Shown here one piece after another: positions 24,921 through 33,021 of a stretch of 64,000 nucleotides of DNA. The position numbers and the translations under genes were made by a program. The DNA lies in assembly GCA_900770635.1 (NCBI GenBank), contig CAAGLB010000082.1:8257-72256 (forward strand), given 5' to 3'. How positions within the stretch are numbered: position 1 is the stretch's first letter; each line of letters starts with the position of its first letter. This stretch comes from an uncultured Alistipes sp. Lineage in GTDB: Bacteria; Bacteroidota; Bacteroidia; Bacteroidales; Rikenellaceae. Below the pieces are notes generated by a model. The model was not told the DNA's origin and ran no database searches. It worked only from the letters and a program-made list of their open reading frames with translations.

Positions 24921-25973
24921 TTACTCTATTGGCTTAATTTGTTTCTTGTATTCTTGCCAATTAGCATCTTCTATATATTGCTTTAATGACTGCTTGGGTA
25001 CGTGTATTATTGTTGTTTCCTCTATTGCAAAGTGGCCGATTGCAGGAGGCGTTGTGGCTAAAATAGTGACACTTTGTAAGTTGTCGCAACCATGGAATGC
25101 CTCTGCTCCAATCTCAGTTACGCTGTTGGGAATAGTAATACTTGTTAGACTATTGCAATCGACAAACGCAAACCAACCGATCTCTTTTACACTATTAGGA
25201 ATAGTGATACTTTTAAGGCTGGTACATTCTTGAAAAACACCACTTCCCACTGACCACCAATATGGATTATTATCATATCCAAGATTAGTTACTCCATAAG
25301 GGATAGTAATGTTTGTTAGGCCACTACAACCAGCAAATGCTCCCTTTCCTATCTCGGTTACACCCTCGGGGATAGTAATGCTTTGTAAGTTGTCGCAACC
25401 CGCAAATGCATATGCTCCAATCTTAGTTACGCTGTTGGGAATAGTAATGCTTTGTAGGTTGTTATAATTAGCAAATGCACCACCACTAATCTTTGTTACG
25501 CCATCAGGAATGGTATATTCATTTATGTTGGAGCCAGCAAAATATTCGAGCACTCCTTTGATGATTAGACATCTGCCGTCGCTTGATGCAAGATCGCCCT
25601 TGAATCGTATATCTTCTGTTATACAGAAAGATAAAAAAAGAGCTTGCTCTAAGCATGTAGGGAATGAGATAGTGCTTAGATTATCACCTGTTATGTAGAA
25701 GCCATAAGAACTCTCGCCGTCTTCGCAATAATCTGCACATCCATAGCTTGTTATGGCTCTGCTAACACGTATTATGCCCTTGTTGTTAGAGTAGGTGTGC
25801 GAAATAATTTTTGCATCATGATCGTCTTCGAAAATGTCATCACCTGTGACGAGCATAGCCTTTTTGCCATCTGTCGTGGTGTACCAAATCTCGTTAATGG
25901 GCGGGGTTTGTGCCCAAGTCGATGCAACGGTTGCTACGAGGCATAATACAAAAGTAGTGAGTTTGCGCAGCAT
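24921..25973 (-). CDS. Secreted leucine-rich-repeat (BspA/LRR_5-type) protein
   Basis: This 350-residue protein starts at the ATG at 25973; the open frame runs further upstream, but the promoter at 26003-26010 excludes that. A signal peptide (MLRKLTTFVLCLVATVASTWAQ) is followed by a short N-terminal domain. Then come five or six LRR_5 repeats of about 23 residues with the pattern ITIPNSVTKIGAYAFAGCDN. Such treponemal/BspA-type repeats occur on surface or secreted proteins that bind host or microbial proteins. There is no lipobox and no T9SS C-terminal signal; the C-terminus is a short charged tail (YKKQIKPIE). Several repeats are nearly identical in DNA, which favours copy-number change. Confidence 0.87.
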   Translation of the reverse strand: MLRKLTTFVLCLVATVASTWAQTPPINEIWYTTTDGKKAMLVTGDDIFEDDHDAKIISHTYSNNKGIIRVSRAITSYGCADYCEDGESSYGFYITGDNLSTISFPTCLEQALFLSFCITEDIRFKGDLASSDGRCLIIKGVLEYFAGSNINEYTIPDGVTKISGGAFANYNNLQSITIPNSVTKIGAYAFAGCDNLQSITIPEGVTEIGKGAFAGCSGLTNITIPYGVTNLGYDNNPYWWSVGSGVFQECTSLKSITIPNSVKEIGWFAFVDCNSLTSITIPNSVTEIGAEAFHGCDNLQSVTILATTPPAIGHFAIEETTIIHVPKQSLKQYIEDANWQEYKKQIKPIE

Positions 25974-26002
25974 ATTGTAGACTTTTTTTAGTTTCGATGA
26001 AA

Positions 26003-26010
26003 CAAAGATA
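26003..26010 (-). promoter_or_regulatory. -7 box (TATCTTTG) for the LRR protein
   Basis: CAAAGATA lies 30 bases upstream of the ATG at 25973. Transcription would start near 25996, which fixes the start codon. Confidence 0.7.
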
Positions 26011-26017
26011 GACAAAA

Positions 26018-26052
26018 AAGTAAAAAGTGGCAACTGAAAGGTGAAAAGTGTG
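26018..26052. repeat. Half copy of the GTGAAAA repeat module
   Basis: A run AGTAAAAAGTGGCAACTGAA followed by AGGTGAAAAGTGTG is the left-arm tract of the same family as 16829-16938, without its right arm. Confidence 0.6.
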
Positions 26053-26104
26053 TTTTTTGTAGAGGAGCGGAATAGTATTTTGGTCCGTTGCGCAATATTT
26101 ATCA

Positions 26105-26321
26105 GTAGGGATGTTAATGAGTTTAAGGAGGTTAAAGAGGTTAGGGTTTTTCTCGCTAATATCCTTAATTTCATTAAATTCCCTATTCGTCTGGGTATAA
26201 TGGGTATTTTGGGTATGATGAGTATTATGAGTTAAAATGAGTTTCGATGGGGTAATATGCGTGCTCATAGAAACTCATATAAACTCATATAAACCCATAT
26301 TACCCCATAGTAACCCACAAT
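26105..26321. repeat. Degenerate hairpin tracts (TTAAGGAG/TTAGGG and GGGTATAATG/AACTCATATA types)
   Basis: 26111-26144 (GTTAATGAGTTTAAGGAGGT and on to TTAGGG) is complemented loosely by 26153-26182. Then 26193-26256 (GGGTATAATGGGTATTTTGG, ATGAGTATTATGAGTT, GATGGGGTAATATG) is complemented by 26267-26318 (AAACTCATATAAACTCATAT, CCCATATTACCCCATA). Both arms are made of short near-repeats. No reading frame is supported here. Confidence 0.7.
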
Positions 26322-26392
26322 GTCATGTTGAGCGTTAGCGAAACATCTCGCAGATGGTGTTAACCGAGAGATCTTTCGCTTTCGCTCAAGAT
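26321..26392. repeat. Palindromic element, TGTCATGTTGAGCG type, copy 1
   Basis: Starts TGTCATGTTGAGCGTTAGCG and continues AAACATCT. The right half GAGAGATCTTTCGCTTTCGC is a loose inverted complement. The same first 28 bases recur exactly at 58189-58216. It resembles the TGTCATTCTGAGCG...GAATCT palindromes found dispersed in many bacterial genomes. Confidence 0.8.
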
Positions 26393-26400
26393 TACAAACT

Positions 26401-26485
26401 ATTACTAATTACTCATTTCTCACTACTCATTAAACATGCGTCGCAGACACCTTACTTTTCATTTTTCACCTCTCACCTTTCACCT
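26401..26485. repeat. Composite ATTACTAATTACTCATT module plus CTTTTCAC module
   Basis: 26401-26432 matches 58311-58342 in 30 of 32 bases. It is followed directly by AACATGCGTCGCAGACACCT and a TTTTTCACCTCTCACCTTTCACC tract, the right half of the GTGAAAA family element. It ends at the dnaK terminator. Confidence 0.8.
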
Positions 26486-26516
26486 AAAAAAAGTCCGCAG
26501 CCAAATGACTGCGGAC
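26486..26516 (-). terminator. dnaK terminator
   Basis: GTCCGCAG (26493-26500) pairs with CTGCGGAC (26509-26516), and a run of seven A on the plus strand (T on the minus) follows. It is 24 bases after the dnaK stop. Confidence 0.88.
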
Positions 26517-26539
26517 CTGATAAAAGTATGTTGTGGGGA

Positions 26540-28438
26540 TTACTTAACCTCCTCGAAGTCAACATCCTCTGGCTGCTGCTTTGGCTGCTCGCCACCTGCC
26601 TGAGCACCACCATTAGGCTGTGCCTGAGCCTCGGCCTGCTGCTGTGCGTAGATATCCTGCGATGCTGCCTGCCATGCTGCGTTCAACGCCTCGATAGATG
26701 AGTCGATAGCCGCCAAATCCTGAGCCTTGTGAGCCTCCTTCAATTTGCCAAGAGCCTCCTCGATCGCTGCCTTCTTCTCAGCAGGAATCTTATCACCATA
26801 CTCCTTGAGCTGCTTCTCGGTAGCGAAGATGTTAGAGTCGGCAGCGTTAACCTTGTCAACACGCTCCTTCTCAGCCTTATCCTTCTCCTCGTTAGCCTTA
26901 GCCTCGTCACGCATGCGCTGGATCTCAGCATCTGTCAAGCCACTTGAAGCCTCGATACGAATCTTCTGCTCCTTGCCTGTGCCCTTATCCTTAGCCGACA
27001 CGTTGAGGATACCGTTAGCGTCGATGTCGAATGTAACCTCGATCTGTGGCACGCCACGTGGTGCTGCTGGGATGCCATCGAGGTGGAAGCGACCGATAGA
27101 CTTGTTGTCACGAGCCATAGGACGCTCACCCTGACATACGTTGATCTCTACTGATGGCTGGTTGTCAGCAGCTGTTGAGAACACCTCGCTCTTGCGTGTA
27201 GGGATTGTTGTGTTAGCCTCGATAAGCTTAGTGAAGACACCACCCAATGTCTCGATACCGAGTGAAAGTGGAGTAACGTCGAGCAACAAAACGTCCTTAA
27301 CCTCGCCTGTGAGCACACCACCCTGGATAGCTGCACCTACGGCAACAACCTCGTCAGGGTTTACCGAACGGTTAGGAGTCTTGCCGAAGAACTCCTCGAC
27401 AACCTTCTGGATAGCTGGGATACGTGTAGAGCCACCTACCAAGATAACCTCATCGATCTGGCTTGCCTGAAGGCCTGCGTCACGCAATGCTGTGCGGCAA
27501 GGCTCGATAGTCTTCTGCACAAGGTGGTCGCACAACTGCTCGAACTTAGCACGTGTGAGCGACATTACAAGGTGCTGAGGGATGCCGTTTACTGGCATGA
27601 TGTATGGGAGGTTGATATCAGTTGTTGTTGCTGATGAAAGCTCGATCTTTGCCTTCTCAGCAGCCTCCTTCAAGCGCTGCAAAGCCATAGGATCCTGACG
27701 AAGGTCGATCTGGTGCTCAGCCTTGAACGCCTCTGCCATGTAGTCGATAAGCACGTGGTCGAAGTCGTCACCACCAAGGTGAGTATCACCATTTGTTGAC
27801 TTAACCTCGAATACGCCATCGCCAAGCTCAAGGATAGAGATATCGAAAGTACCACCACCAAGGTCGTACACAGCAATCTTCATCTCGTCCTGCTTCTTGT
27901 CAAGACCGTATGCCAAGGCTGCTGCTGTTGGCTCGTTGATGATACGGCGAACCTTCAAACCAGCAATCTCGCCTGCCTCTTTTGTTGCCTGACGCTGAGA
28001 GTCGGAGAAGTATGCAGGAACGGTGATAACTGCCTCTGTTACCTCCTGACCGAGATAGTCCTCAGCAGTCTTCTTCATCTTCTGAAGAGTGATAGCCGAG
28101 ATCTCCTGTGGAGTGTACTGGCGGCCGTCGATGTCAACACGTGGAGTGTTGTTGTCGCCCTTAACGATTGAGTATGGTGCACGTGCGATGTCGGCAGCTA
28201 CCTTGTCGTAGCGCTCACCCATGAAACGCTTGATAGAGAATACTGTGCGCTTTGGGTTGGTGATAGCCTGACGCTTTGCAGGGTCGCCCACCTTGCGCTC
28301 GCCACCCTCGGTGAATGCTACAACTGAAGGAGTTGTACGGTGGCCCTCAGCGTTAGGAATTACCACAGGCTCGTTACCCTCCATTACTGCTACGCACGAG
28401 TTTGTTGTGCCTAAGTCGATACCAATAATCTTGCTCAT
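26540..28438 (-). CDS. dnaK: Molecular chaperone DnaK (Hsp70)
   Basis: This 632-residue cytoplasmic chaperone binds exposed hydrophobic peptides in an ATP-controlled cycle. The ATPase domain has [16 protein letters not shown] at the N-terminus, [20 protein letters not shown] near 140, and [16 protein letters not shown] near 190. The substrate domain (about 390-500) and helical lid follow, then a Gln/Ala/Gly-rich tail ending EDVDFEEVK. It stands alone: no grpE, dnaJ or hrcA is near. No TAnnTTTG box is seen upstream, but repeated TGACA...TGGCA motifs are (see 28519-28662), which suggests special heat-shock control. Confidence 0.98.
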   Translation of the reverse strand: MSKIIGIDLGTTNSCVAVMEGNEPVVIPNAEGHRTTPSVVAFTEGGERKVGDPAKRQAITNPKRTVFSIKRFMGERYDKVAADIARAPYSIVKGDNNTPRVDIDGRQYTPQEISAITLQKMKKTAEDYLGQEVTEAVITVPAYFSDSQRQATKEAGEIAGLKVRRIINEPTAAALAYGLDKKQDEMKIAVYDLGGGTFDISILELGDGVFEVKSTNGDTHLGGDDFDHVLIDYMAEAFKAEHQIDLRQDPMALQRLKEAAEKAKIELSSATTTDINLPYIMPVNGIPQHLVMSLTRAKFEQLCDHLVQKTIEPCRTALRDAGLQASQIDEVILVGGSTRIPAIQKVVEEFFGKTPNRSVNPDEVVAVGAAIQGGVLTGEVKDVLLLDVTPLSLGIETLGGVFTKLIEANTTIPTRKSEVFSTAADNQPSVEINVCQGERPMARDNKSIGRFHLDGIPAAPRGVPQIEVTFDIDANGILNVSAKDKGTGKEQKIRIEASSGLTDAEIQRMRDEAKANEEKDKAEKERVDKVNAADSNIFATEKQLKEYGDKIPAEKKAAIEEALGKLKEAHKAQDLAAIDSSIEALNAAWQAASQDIYAQQQAEAQAQPNGGAQAGGEQPKQQPEDVDFEEVK

Positions 28439-28518
28439 AGTTTTAAATGTTTTATTTTGTTAATCTAATTTTCTTACATTTGTGCCGAGCAGTTGTTCGT
28501 GCCCGACGATAAGGCTAA

Positions 28519-28662
28519 GAACAAATGGCATACCAAACCCCGCAACAGGCAAAAAGTGACGCATATTTCTGTAATATATGACAAATGTGGCGTGCCAAAG
28601 ACCCTCTTGGCTGACAAAATGGCAGATAATGACCTGTTTTGAACATCTTGTGACACGTGCCA
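28519..28662 (-). promoter_or_regulatory. Repeated TGACA-(N2-4)-TGGCA/TGCCA motifs upstream of dnaK
   Basis: Four paired half-sites are visible on the plus strand: GAACA-AA-TGGCA (28519-28530, weak), TGACA-AATG-TGGCG (28579-28592), TGACA-AAA-TGGCA (28612-28624) and TGACA-CG-TGCCA (28651-28662). The 300-base region has neither a CIRCE element nor a normal -7 box facing dnaK. I infer a regulator- or sigma-binding array; its identity is unknown. Confidence 0.4.
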
Positions 28663-28710
28663 AAAAGTCGAATTGATAGGAGCTAATATTGTGTTTCGGT
28701 CAGAAATAGC

Positions 28711-28718
28711 TATATTTG
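28711..28718 (+). promoter_or_regulatory. -7 box (TATATTTG) for the TSUP transporter
   Basis: TATATTTG lies 18 bases before the ATG at 28737, with TTG at 28689-28691 as a possible -33 (19-base spacer). Confidence 0.65.
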
Positions 28719-28736
28719 CACCCCAAACTTTAAGCG

Positions 28737-29492
28737 ATGTTAGAATATTTGATTGTCTGTCCGCTCGTCTTTCTAGGTGGTTTTGTCGATGCTGTGGCTG
28801 GTGGTGGAGGTCTTATCTCGCTGCCGGCATATATGCTTGCAGGACTATCTCCGATTCAGGCTATCGGCACAAATAAGTTTAGCGCGTGCTCGGGCACTGC
28901 CGTTGCCACATGGCGCTACTCGCGCTTCGGATTTATCCACTGGCGCCACCTCATTGCGGCTATCATGGCAGCCCTTCTTGGCTCGTGGATAGGTGCTCGC
29001 TTAGCGCTCTTGGTCGAGGGCAATCTCTTTAAATTCATCATGCTCATCATTCTGCCCATCGTGGCTGGTTTTGTGCTCAATAAGAGGACGTTGCTAAAAT
29101 ATAGATTACCATATGCGCCTTTTAAAACCGATGCTATTGTCGCCATTCTTGCCCTCTTTATCGGTGCCTATGACGGCTTCTATGGACCGGGCACAGGAAC
29201 CTTTCTTATGTTGTTGCTGGTGGGTGTTGCGCATGTGACGATGCAGGAGGCTGTGGGCACCACAAAGGTTATCAACCTATCTACAAATTTTGCCTCGCTC
29301 ATGGTCTTCCTTGCACACGATGTTGTGGTCTTTCCGCTCGCCATTGTCGCTGCCTTTTTCGGCATTGCGGGCAACTATATCGGCGCTAACCACTTTGCCC
29401 GAAAGGGTGTGGGCTTTGTCAAGCCACTCACCATCTTTGTTTTGGCAATATTCTTCATAAAGCTCTGCTTCGAGCTCTTTGTCAAGCGTTAG
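28737..29492 (+). CDS. TSUP (TauE/SafE)-family membrane transporter
   Basis: This 251-residue inner-membrane protein has seven or eight hydrophobic helices arranged as two repeats. Family motifs are GGFVDAVAGGGGLISLPAYM (about 14-33) and FIGAYDGFYGPGTGTFLMLL (about 140-160), with GTNKFSACSGT and GTTKVINLSTN at matching places in each half. TSUP proteins move sulfite, thiosulfate, sulfoacetate or related anions; the substrate is not evident. It has its own promoter and a bidirectional terminator, so it is probably monocistronic. Confidence 0.9.
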   Translation: MLEYLIVCPLVFLGGFVDAVAGGGGLISLPAYMLAGLSPIQAIGTNKFSACSGTAVATWRYSRFGFIHWRHLIAAIMAALLGSWIGARLALLVEGNLFKFIMLIILPIVAGFVLNKRTLLKYRLPYAPFKTDAIVAILALFIGAYDGFYGPGTGTFLMLLLVGVAHVTMQEAVGTTKVINLSTNFASLMVFLAHDVVVFPLAIVAAFFGIAGNYIGANHFARKGVGFVKPLTIFVLAIFFIKLCFELFVKR

Positions 29493-29506
29493 GCATAGAT
29501 ACAAAA

Positions 29507-29555
29507 AAATAGGGGTATCCAACTTTTTTCGTTGCGATGCCCCTATTTGTTTTTC
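29507..29555. terminator. Bidirectional terminator between TSUP and FKBP genes
   Basis: AAATAGGGGTATC (29507-29519) pairs with GATGCCCCTATTT (29536-29548), with A and T tracts outside. Confidence 0.85.
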
Positions 29556-29562
29556 TCTGTTA

Positions 29563-30564
29563 TCAGCGTGGATTCACCTCAAAGAGTTCTACCGTGAACT
29601 CGATGGCCTCGCCTGGACCGATAACGTCGCCAGCGCCACGCTCGCCATAGGCCAAATAGGCAGGAATCCAGAGAGTAATCTGACCGCCCTCGGCAATGTA
29701 CTTCATGCCCTCGGTCCAACCATCGATAACCTTGTCAAGTGGGAATGAGTTAGGCTCGCCACGCTGGTAGCTCGAGTCGAAGATCTCGCCTGTGCGGAGC
29801 TTGCCCTCGTAGTGTACAGTTACCACGTCGCTGTCGAGTGTTGGCTGCTCGCCATATCCCTTACGGTCGATGCGATAGAGTAGTCCCGACTCGGTCTTGT
29901 TCACTCCGTGCCACTGCTCCACGTAGCTGAGCCACTGCTCCGATTCTTCGAGGTTAATGGCGTATAGCGATTCGGCGGCAGCCTCATCTTCATTCTGCTT
30001 CTGTTCGCTGTATGTGGCGAACACCTCTTGCATCTCCTCCATAGTAAGGAGTAGTCCCCCGTCGATATCCTCCTCAAACTCTAAGCTAAGGGCATCGTTA
30101 AAGCCTGTGTAGAAGAACTCCAATTCGAGGTCTATGTCTGCATTTAAGATGCTTGCACCCATCGAGTTACCAATGCAGCGAGCAATGTCTTCACGTGTGA
30201 ACACCTCGTCGTAGAGCTCAGGAAGCTCAATATTGCTGTATCCATTCTCTGAGTTTTCCTGCTGTACCTTAGCTTGCATATATGGCATAAGCCTATCATA
30301 CTGAAATCGTTGCAGCTGCTCCATATCCTGCATAAACTCCTCGCTCTCGGTATTACCATAGATGATAAACTCCATGAAGTGTTTAACAACAAGATCCTTG
30401 TCGAGTTGCAAATCTGTGATACCGAAATTTATGTTAAGACCTATGTCGGCACCTATGGCATAGGATAGCGAGTCGATGGTTGTCTGGGGCTTGTTGTAGC
30501 TGCTAAATGCAGTTGAGAGTGTCATGGCTACGAACGCCATCACAACGAATATTGCTCTTTTCAT
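29563..30564 (-). CDS. FKBP-type peptidyl-prolyl isomerase, periplasmic paralogue
   Basis: Starting from the ATG at 30564 the protein has 333 residues; the frame is open 13 codons further up, but those run into yggS. A signal peptide (MKRAIFVVMAFVAMTLSTAFS) without a lipobox Cys suggests a soluble periplasmic form. FKBP_N helices come first (SYAIGADIGLNINFGI...), then a C-terminal FKBP domain (VVTVHYEGKLRTGEIFDSSY, VIDGWTEGMKYI, IPAYLAYGERG). It aligns along its full length with the lipoprotein at 20676-21680 but is more acidic in the middle. It lies 19 bases after yggS and probably shares its transcript. Confidence 0.92.
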   Translation of the reverse strand: MKRAIFVVMAFVAMTLSTAFSSYNKPQTTIDSLSYAIGADIGLNINFGITDLQLDKDLVVKHFMEFIIYGNTESEEFMQDMEQLQRFQYDRLMPYMQAKVQQENSENGYSNIELPELYDEVFTREDIARCIGNSMGASILNADIDLELEFFYTGFNDALSLEFEEDIDGGLLLTMEEMQEVFATYSEQKQNEDEAAAESLYAINLEESEQWLSYVEQWHGVNKTESGLLYRIDRKGYGEQPTLDSDVVTVHYEGKLRTGEIFDSSYQRGEPNSFPLDKVIDGWTEGMKYIAEGGQITLWIPAYLAYGERGAGDVIGPGEAIEFTVELFEVNPR

Positions 30565-30583
30565 TTTATATGTATTATTAAGG

Positions 30584-31243
30584 TTAGTATTCTCGTGCTC
30601 CAAATATCGCTGTGCCTATGCGCACCATTGTCGAGCCGTAGTCGAGGGCAATAGGGTAGTCGTCCGACATGCCGATAGATAGGGTGTCGAAGCCATCGCC
30701 AAACATTGGCTTTAGCTCCTCGAAAATCTCTCTAATACGTTGGAAATCACTGCGGACTACGCTCTCATCGTCGGTATTCGATGCTATTGTCATCACACCA
30801 CGCACACGCACATGCTCCATCTTTTGCAGTGCTCCCGATGCGAGGTATGCGTCAAGCTCCTCCTTCGCCCAGCCCGACTTTGTTTCCTCCTGTGCAACGT
30901 GCACCTCGAGCAGAATGTCGATTGTTCGGTTGTATTTTGCTGCCTGCTTCTCAATCTCCTCTACCAGGCGCTCGGAGTCTACCGACGAAATCATCGACAC
31001 AAAGGGGGCGATGTACTTCACCTTGTTGGTTTGAAGGTGGCCTATCATGTGCCAGCAAATATCTTTTGGCAACACCTCATACTTTGCTGCCATCTCCTGA
31101 GGGCGGCTCTCGCCGAAAATGCGCTGTCCAGCATCGTAGGCCTCTTGTAGTCGCTCGGCGGGGTGAAACTTCGATACGGCAACAAGCTCGACACCCTCGG
31201 GTAGCGTTGCCTTTATTCTATCTAAACGTGTTTTGATGTTCAT
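30584..31243 (-). CDS. YggS/PLPBP-family pyridoxal-phosphate homeostasis protein
   Basis: This 219-residue protein starts at the ATG at 31243 (an upstream in-frame ATG at 31342 is beyond the promoter). It folds as one PLP-binding TIM barrel, with the PLP lysine in ELVAVSKFHP (about residue 23). Other family stretches are WHMIGHLQTNKVKYI, VRGVMTI and LSIGMSDDYPIAL near the C-terminus. The family has no known enzyme reaction; it buffers PLP and affects amino-acid pools. The following gene is an FKBP, which has no obvious connection. Confidence 0.93.
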   Translation of the reverse strand: MNIKTRLDRIKATLPEGVELVAVSKFHPAERLQEAYDAGQRIFGESRPQEMAAKYEVLPKDICWHMIGHLQTNKVKYIAPFVSMISSVDSERLVEEIEKQAAKYNRTIDILLEVHVAQEETKSGWAKEELDAYLASGALQKMEHVRVRGVMTIASNTDDESVVRSDFQRIREIFEELKPMFGDGFDTLSIGMSDDYPIALDYGSTMVRIGTAIFGAREY

Positions 31244-31263
31244 TGTCGTAGGTTTTGTGATGC

Positions 31264-31271
31264 CAAAGTTA
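31264..31271 (-). promoter_or_regulatory. -7 box (TAACTTTG) for yggS-FKBP
   Basis: CAAAGTTA on the plus strand, 21 bases before the yggS ATG. Confidence 0.65.
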
Positions 31272-31313
31272 ATAATTATTGCCGACGATAACAACTTATT
31301 CGAAATAAATTTG

Positions 31314-31321
31314 TACCTTTG
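31314..31321 (+). promoter_or_regulatory. -7 box (TACCTTTG) for the C69 dipeptidase
   Basis: TACCTTTG lies 50 bases before the ATG at 31371. It is arranged back to back with the yggS promoter, 42 bases away. Confidence 0.65.
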
Positions 31322-31370
31322 AAGGATTTTATGAATAAACATAGATATTAACTATAACTAAAACCTAAGT

Positions 31371-32999
31371 ATGAAACGTTTTTTTAAGCTTGTTGCCCTT
31401 GTTGGCGCATTCGTTGCAGGCGTTGCTACAGCCGATGCTTGTACAAACTTTATCGTTACACGTGGTGCTTCGGCCGATGGCTCAAACATGGTGACCTACG
31501 CTGCCGACTCTCACGGCTTGTATGGCTCGTTGTATAGCTATGTTCCTGGTGCTTACACCCCATTGATGGATGTTACTGAGTGGGATACAGGTCGTTTTAT
31601 CGGCCAGATTGCTCAGGTGGAGACTCGCTTCCGCACATTGGGTAACTCTAACGAGCACTCGTTGTTCATCACCGAGACTACATTTGGTGGCCGTCCAGAG
31701 TTGGAGAATCCTAATGGTGGTATCGACTACGGCTCACTCATCTACATCACATTGCAGCGTGCTAAGACTGCTCGTGAGGCTATCAACATCATCGTAGATT
31801 TGGCTAATACCTATGGCTACTGCTCATCAGGTGAGTCATTCTCGATCATCGACCAGAACGAGGCATGGATCATGGAGCTTATCGGTAAGGGTCCAGATCA
31901 GAAGGGTATCGTGTGGGTAGCACGTCGTATTCCTAATGGCTACGTATCGGCACACGCTAACCAGGCTCGTATCACTACATTCCCTTGGAAGGATAAGGAG
32001 AACTGCTTGTACTCTAAGGACGTAGCTAAGTTCGCACGTGAGAAGGGTTGGTTCGATGGCAAGAACGAGGAGTTCAGCTTTGCTGATGCTTATGCTCCAC
32101 TCGATTTCGGTGCTATGCGTGGTTGTGAGGCTCGTGTATGGGCTTTCTTCCGCACTGTTGCTGACGACATGGACCAGTATGAGGACTATGCTATGGGCCA
32201 CAATCCTAACAACCGTATGCCTTTGTGGGTTCAGCCACGTGAGAAGGTCACTGTTAAGACTTTGATGGACTGCATGCGTGACCACTACGAGGGTACTAAG
32301 ATGGATATGACTACTGATATTGGTGCTGGTGGCGAGGAGTGCCCTTACCGTTGGCGTCCTATGTACTTCACCGTTGACGGCGTGGAGTACTGCAACGAGC
32401 GTGCAACAGCTACTCAGCAGACAGGCTTCTGGTTGGTAGGTCAGGCACGTCCTGAGAAGGTTGGTATCTTGTGGTTTGGTACTGACGATGCAGCAACATC
32501 CCCACTTACTCCTATCTACGTTACATCGCAGGAGGTTCCTGAGTGCTTGCGTGAGGGCAATGGCTCAATGCTCGAGTACTCTGATACAGCTATGTTCTGG
32601 ATCACTAACCGCATTGCTCAGTTTGCTTACTTGCGCTATAATATTATAGGTAAGCACGTGCGCTCTGAGGTTGATGCTTGGGAGAACTCTATGATTGAGC
32701 GTGTGGCAGAGGTTGATGCTCAGATTGCTGCTGCGGCAAATGTTGACGAGGCAAAGAAGATTGCTACCGAGTTCACTGTATCTACTGCTCAGACTTTGTT
32801 CCAGAAGTGGGATAACCTCGATAAGTACCTTATGGTTAAGTATATCGACGGTAACGTTAAGGGTGAGGACGCTAACGGCTTCATCGACAATGGCAACGGC
32901 AAGAACATCCCTGGTAAGATTCAGCAGCCTGGCTACACAGAGCGTTGGAAGCGTGCTGTGGCAGCTGATAAGGGTGAGATTTTGAAGGTTGTAAAGTAA
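31371..32999 (+). CDS. Exported C69-family dipeptidase
   Basis: This 542-residue peptidase has a signal peptide ending near ATADA. The next residue, Cys24 in ACTNFIVTRGASADGS, is the expected N-terminal nucleophile of the Ntn-hydrolase fold, so signal cleavage would also activate the enzyme. Family motifs include ADSHGLYGSLYSY, ETTFGGRPEL and GSLIYITLQRAKTAREAI. C69 enzymes cleave dipeptides and other short peptides; in gut Bacteroidota they probably work in the periplasm. Codon choice (GCT, ACT, CGT) suggests high expression. Lipoamide dehydrogenase follows after 22 bases. Confidence 0.92.
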   Translation: MKRFFKLVALVGAFVAGVATADACTNFIVTRGASADGSNMVTYAADSHGLYGSLYSYVPGAYTPLMDVTEWDTGRFIGQIAQVETRFRTLGNSNEHSLFITETTFGGRPELENPNGGIDYGSLIYITLQRAKTAREAINIIVDLANTYGYCSSGESFSIIDQNEAWIMELIGKGPDQKGIVWVARRIPNGYVSAHANQARITTFPWKDKENCLYSKDVAKFAREKGWFDGKNEEFSFADAYAPLDFGAMRGCEARVWAFFRTVADDMDQYEDYAMGHNPNNRMPLWVQPREKVTVKTLMDCMRDHYEGTKMDMTTDIGAGGEECPYRWRPMYFTVDGVEYCNERATATQQTGFWLVGQARPEKVGILWFGTDDAATSPLTPIYVTSQEVPECLREGNGSMLEYSDTAMFWITNRIAQFAYLRYNIIGKHVRSEVDAWENSMIERVAEVDAQIAAAANVDEAKKIATEFTVSTAQTLFQKWDNLDKYLMVKYIDGNVKGEDANGFIDNGNGKNIPGKIQQPGYTERWKRAVAADKGEILKVVK

Positions 33000-33021
33000 T
33001 CATCAAACCATAATTGCTACT

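Noticed and set aside
26038..26235. A short plus-strand frame (about 64 residues) in the repeat island
   Set aside because: It is made of low-complexity repeat sequence; no start signal or family match.
28585..28605. Possible sigma-54 promoter (TTGGCACG on the minus strand) before dnaK
   Set aside because: The -24 part looks good, but the -12 GC at the required distance is missing; the TGGCA is better explained as part of the repeated paired motif.
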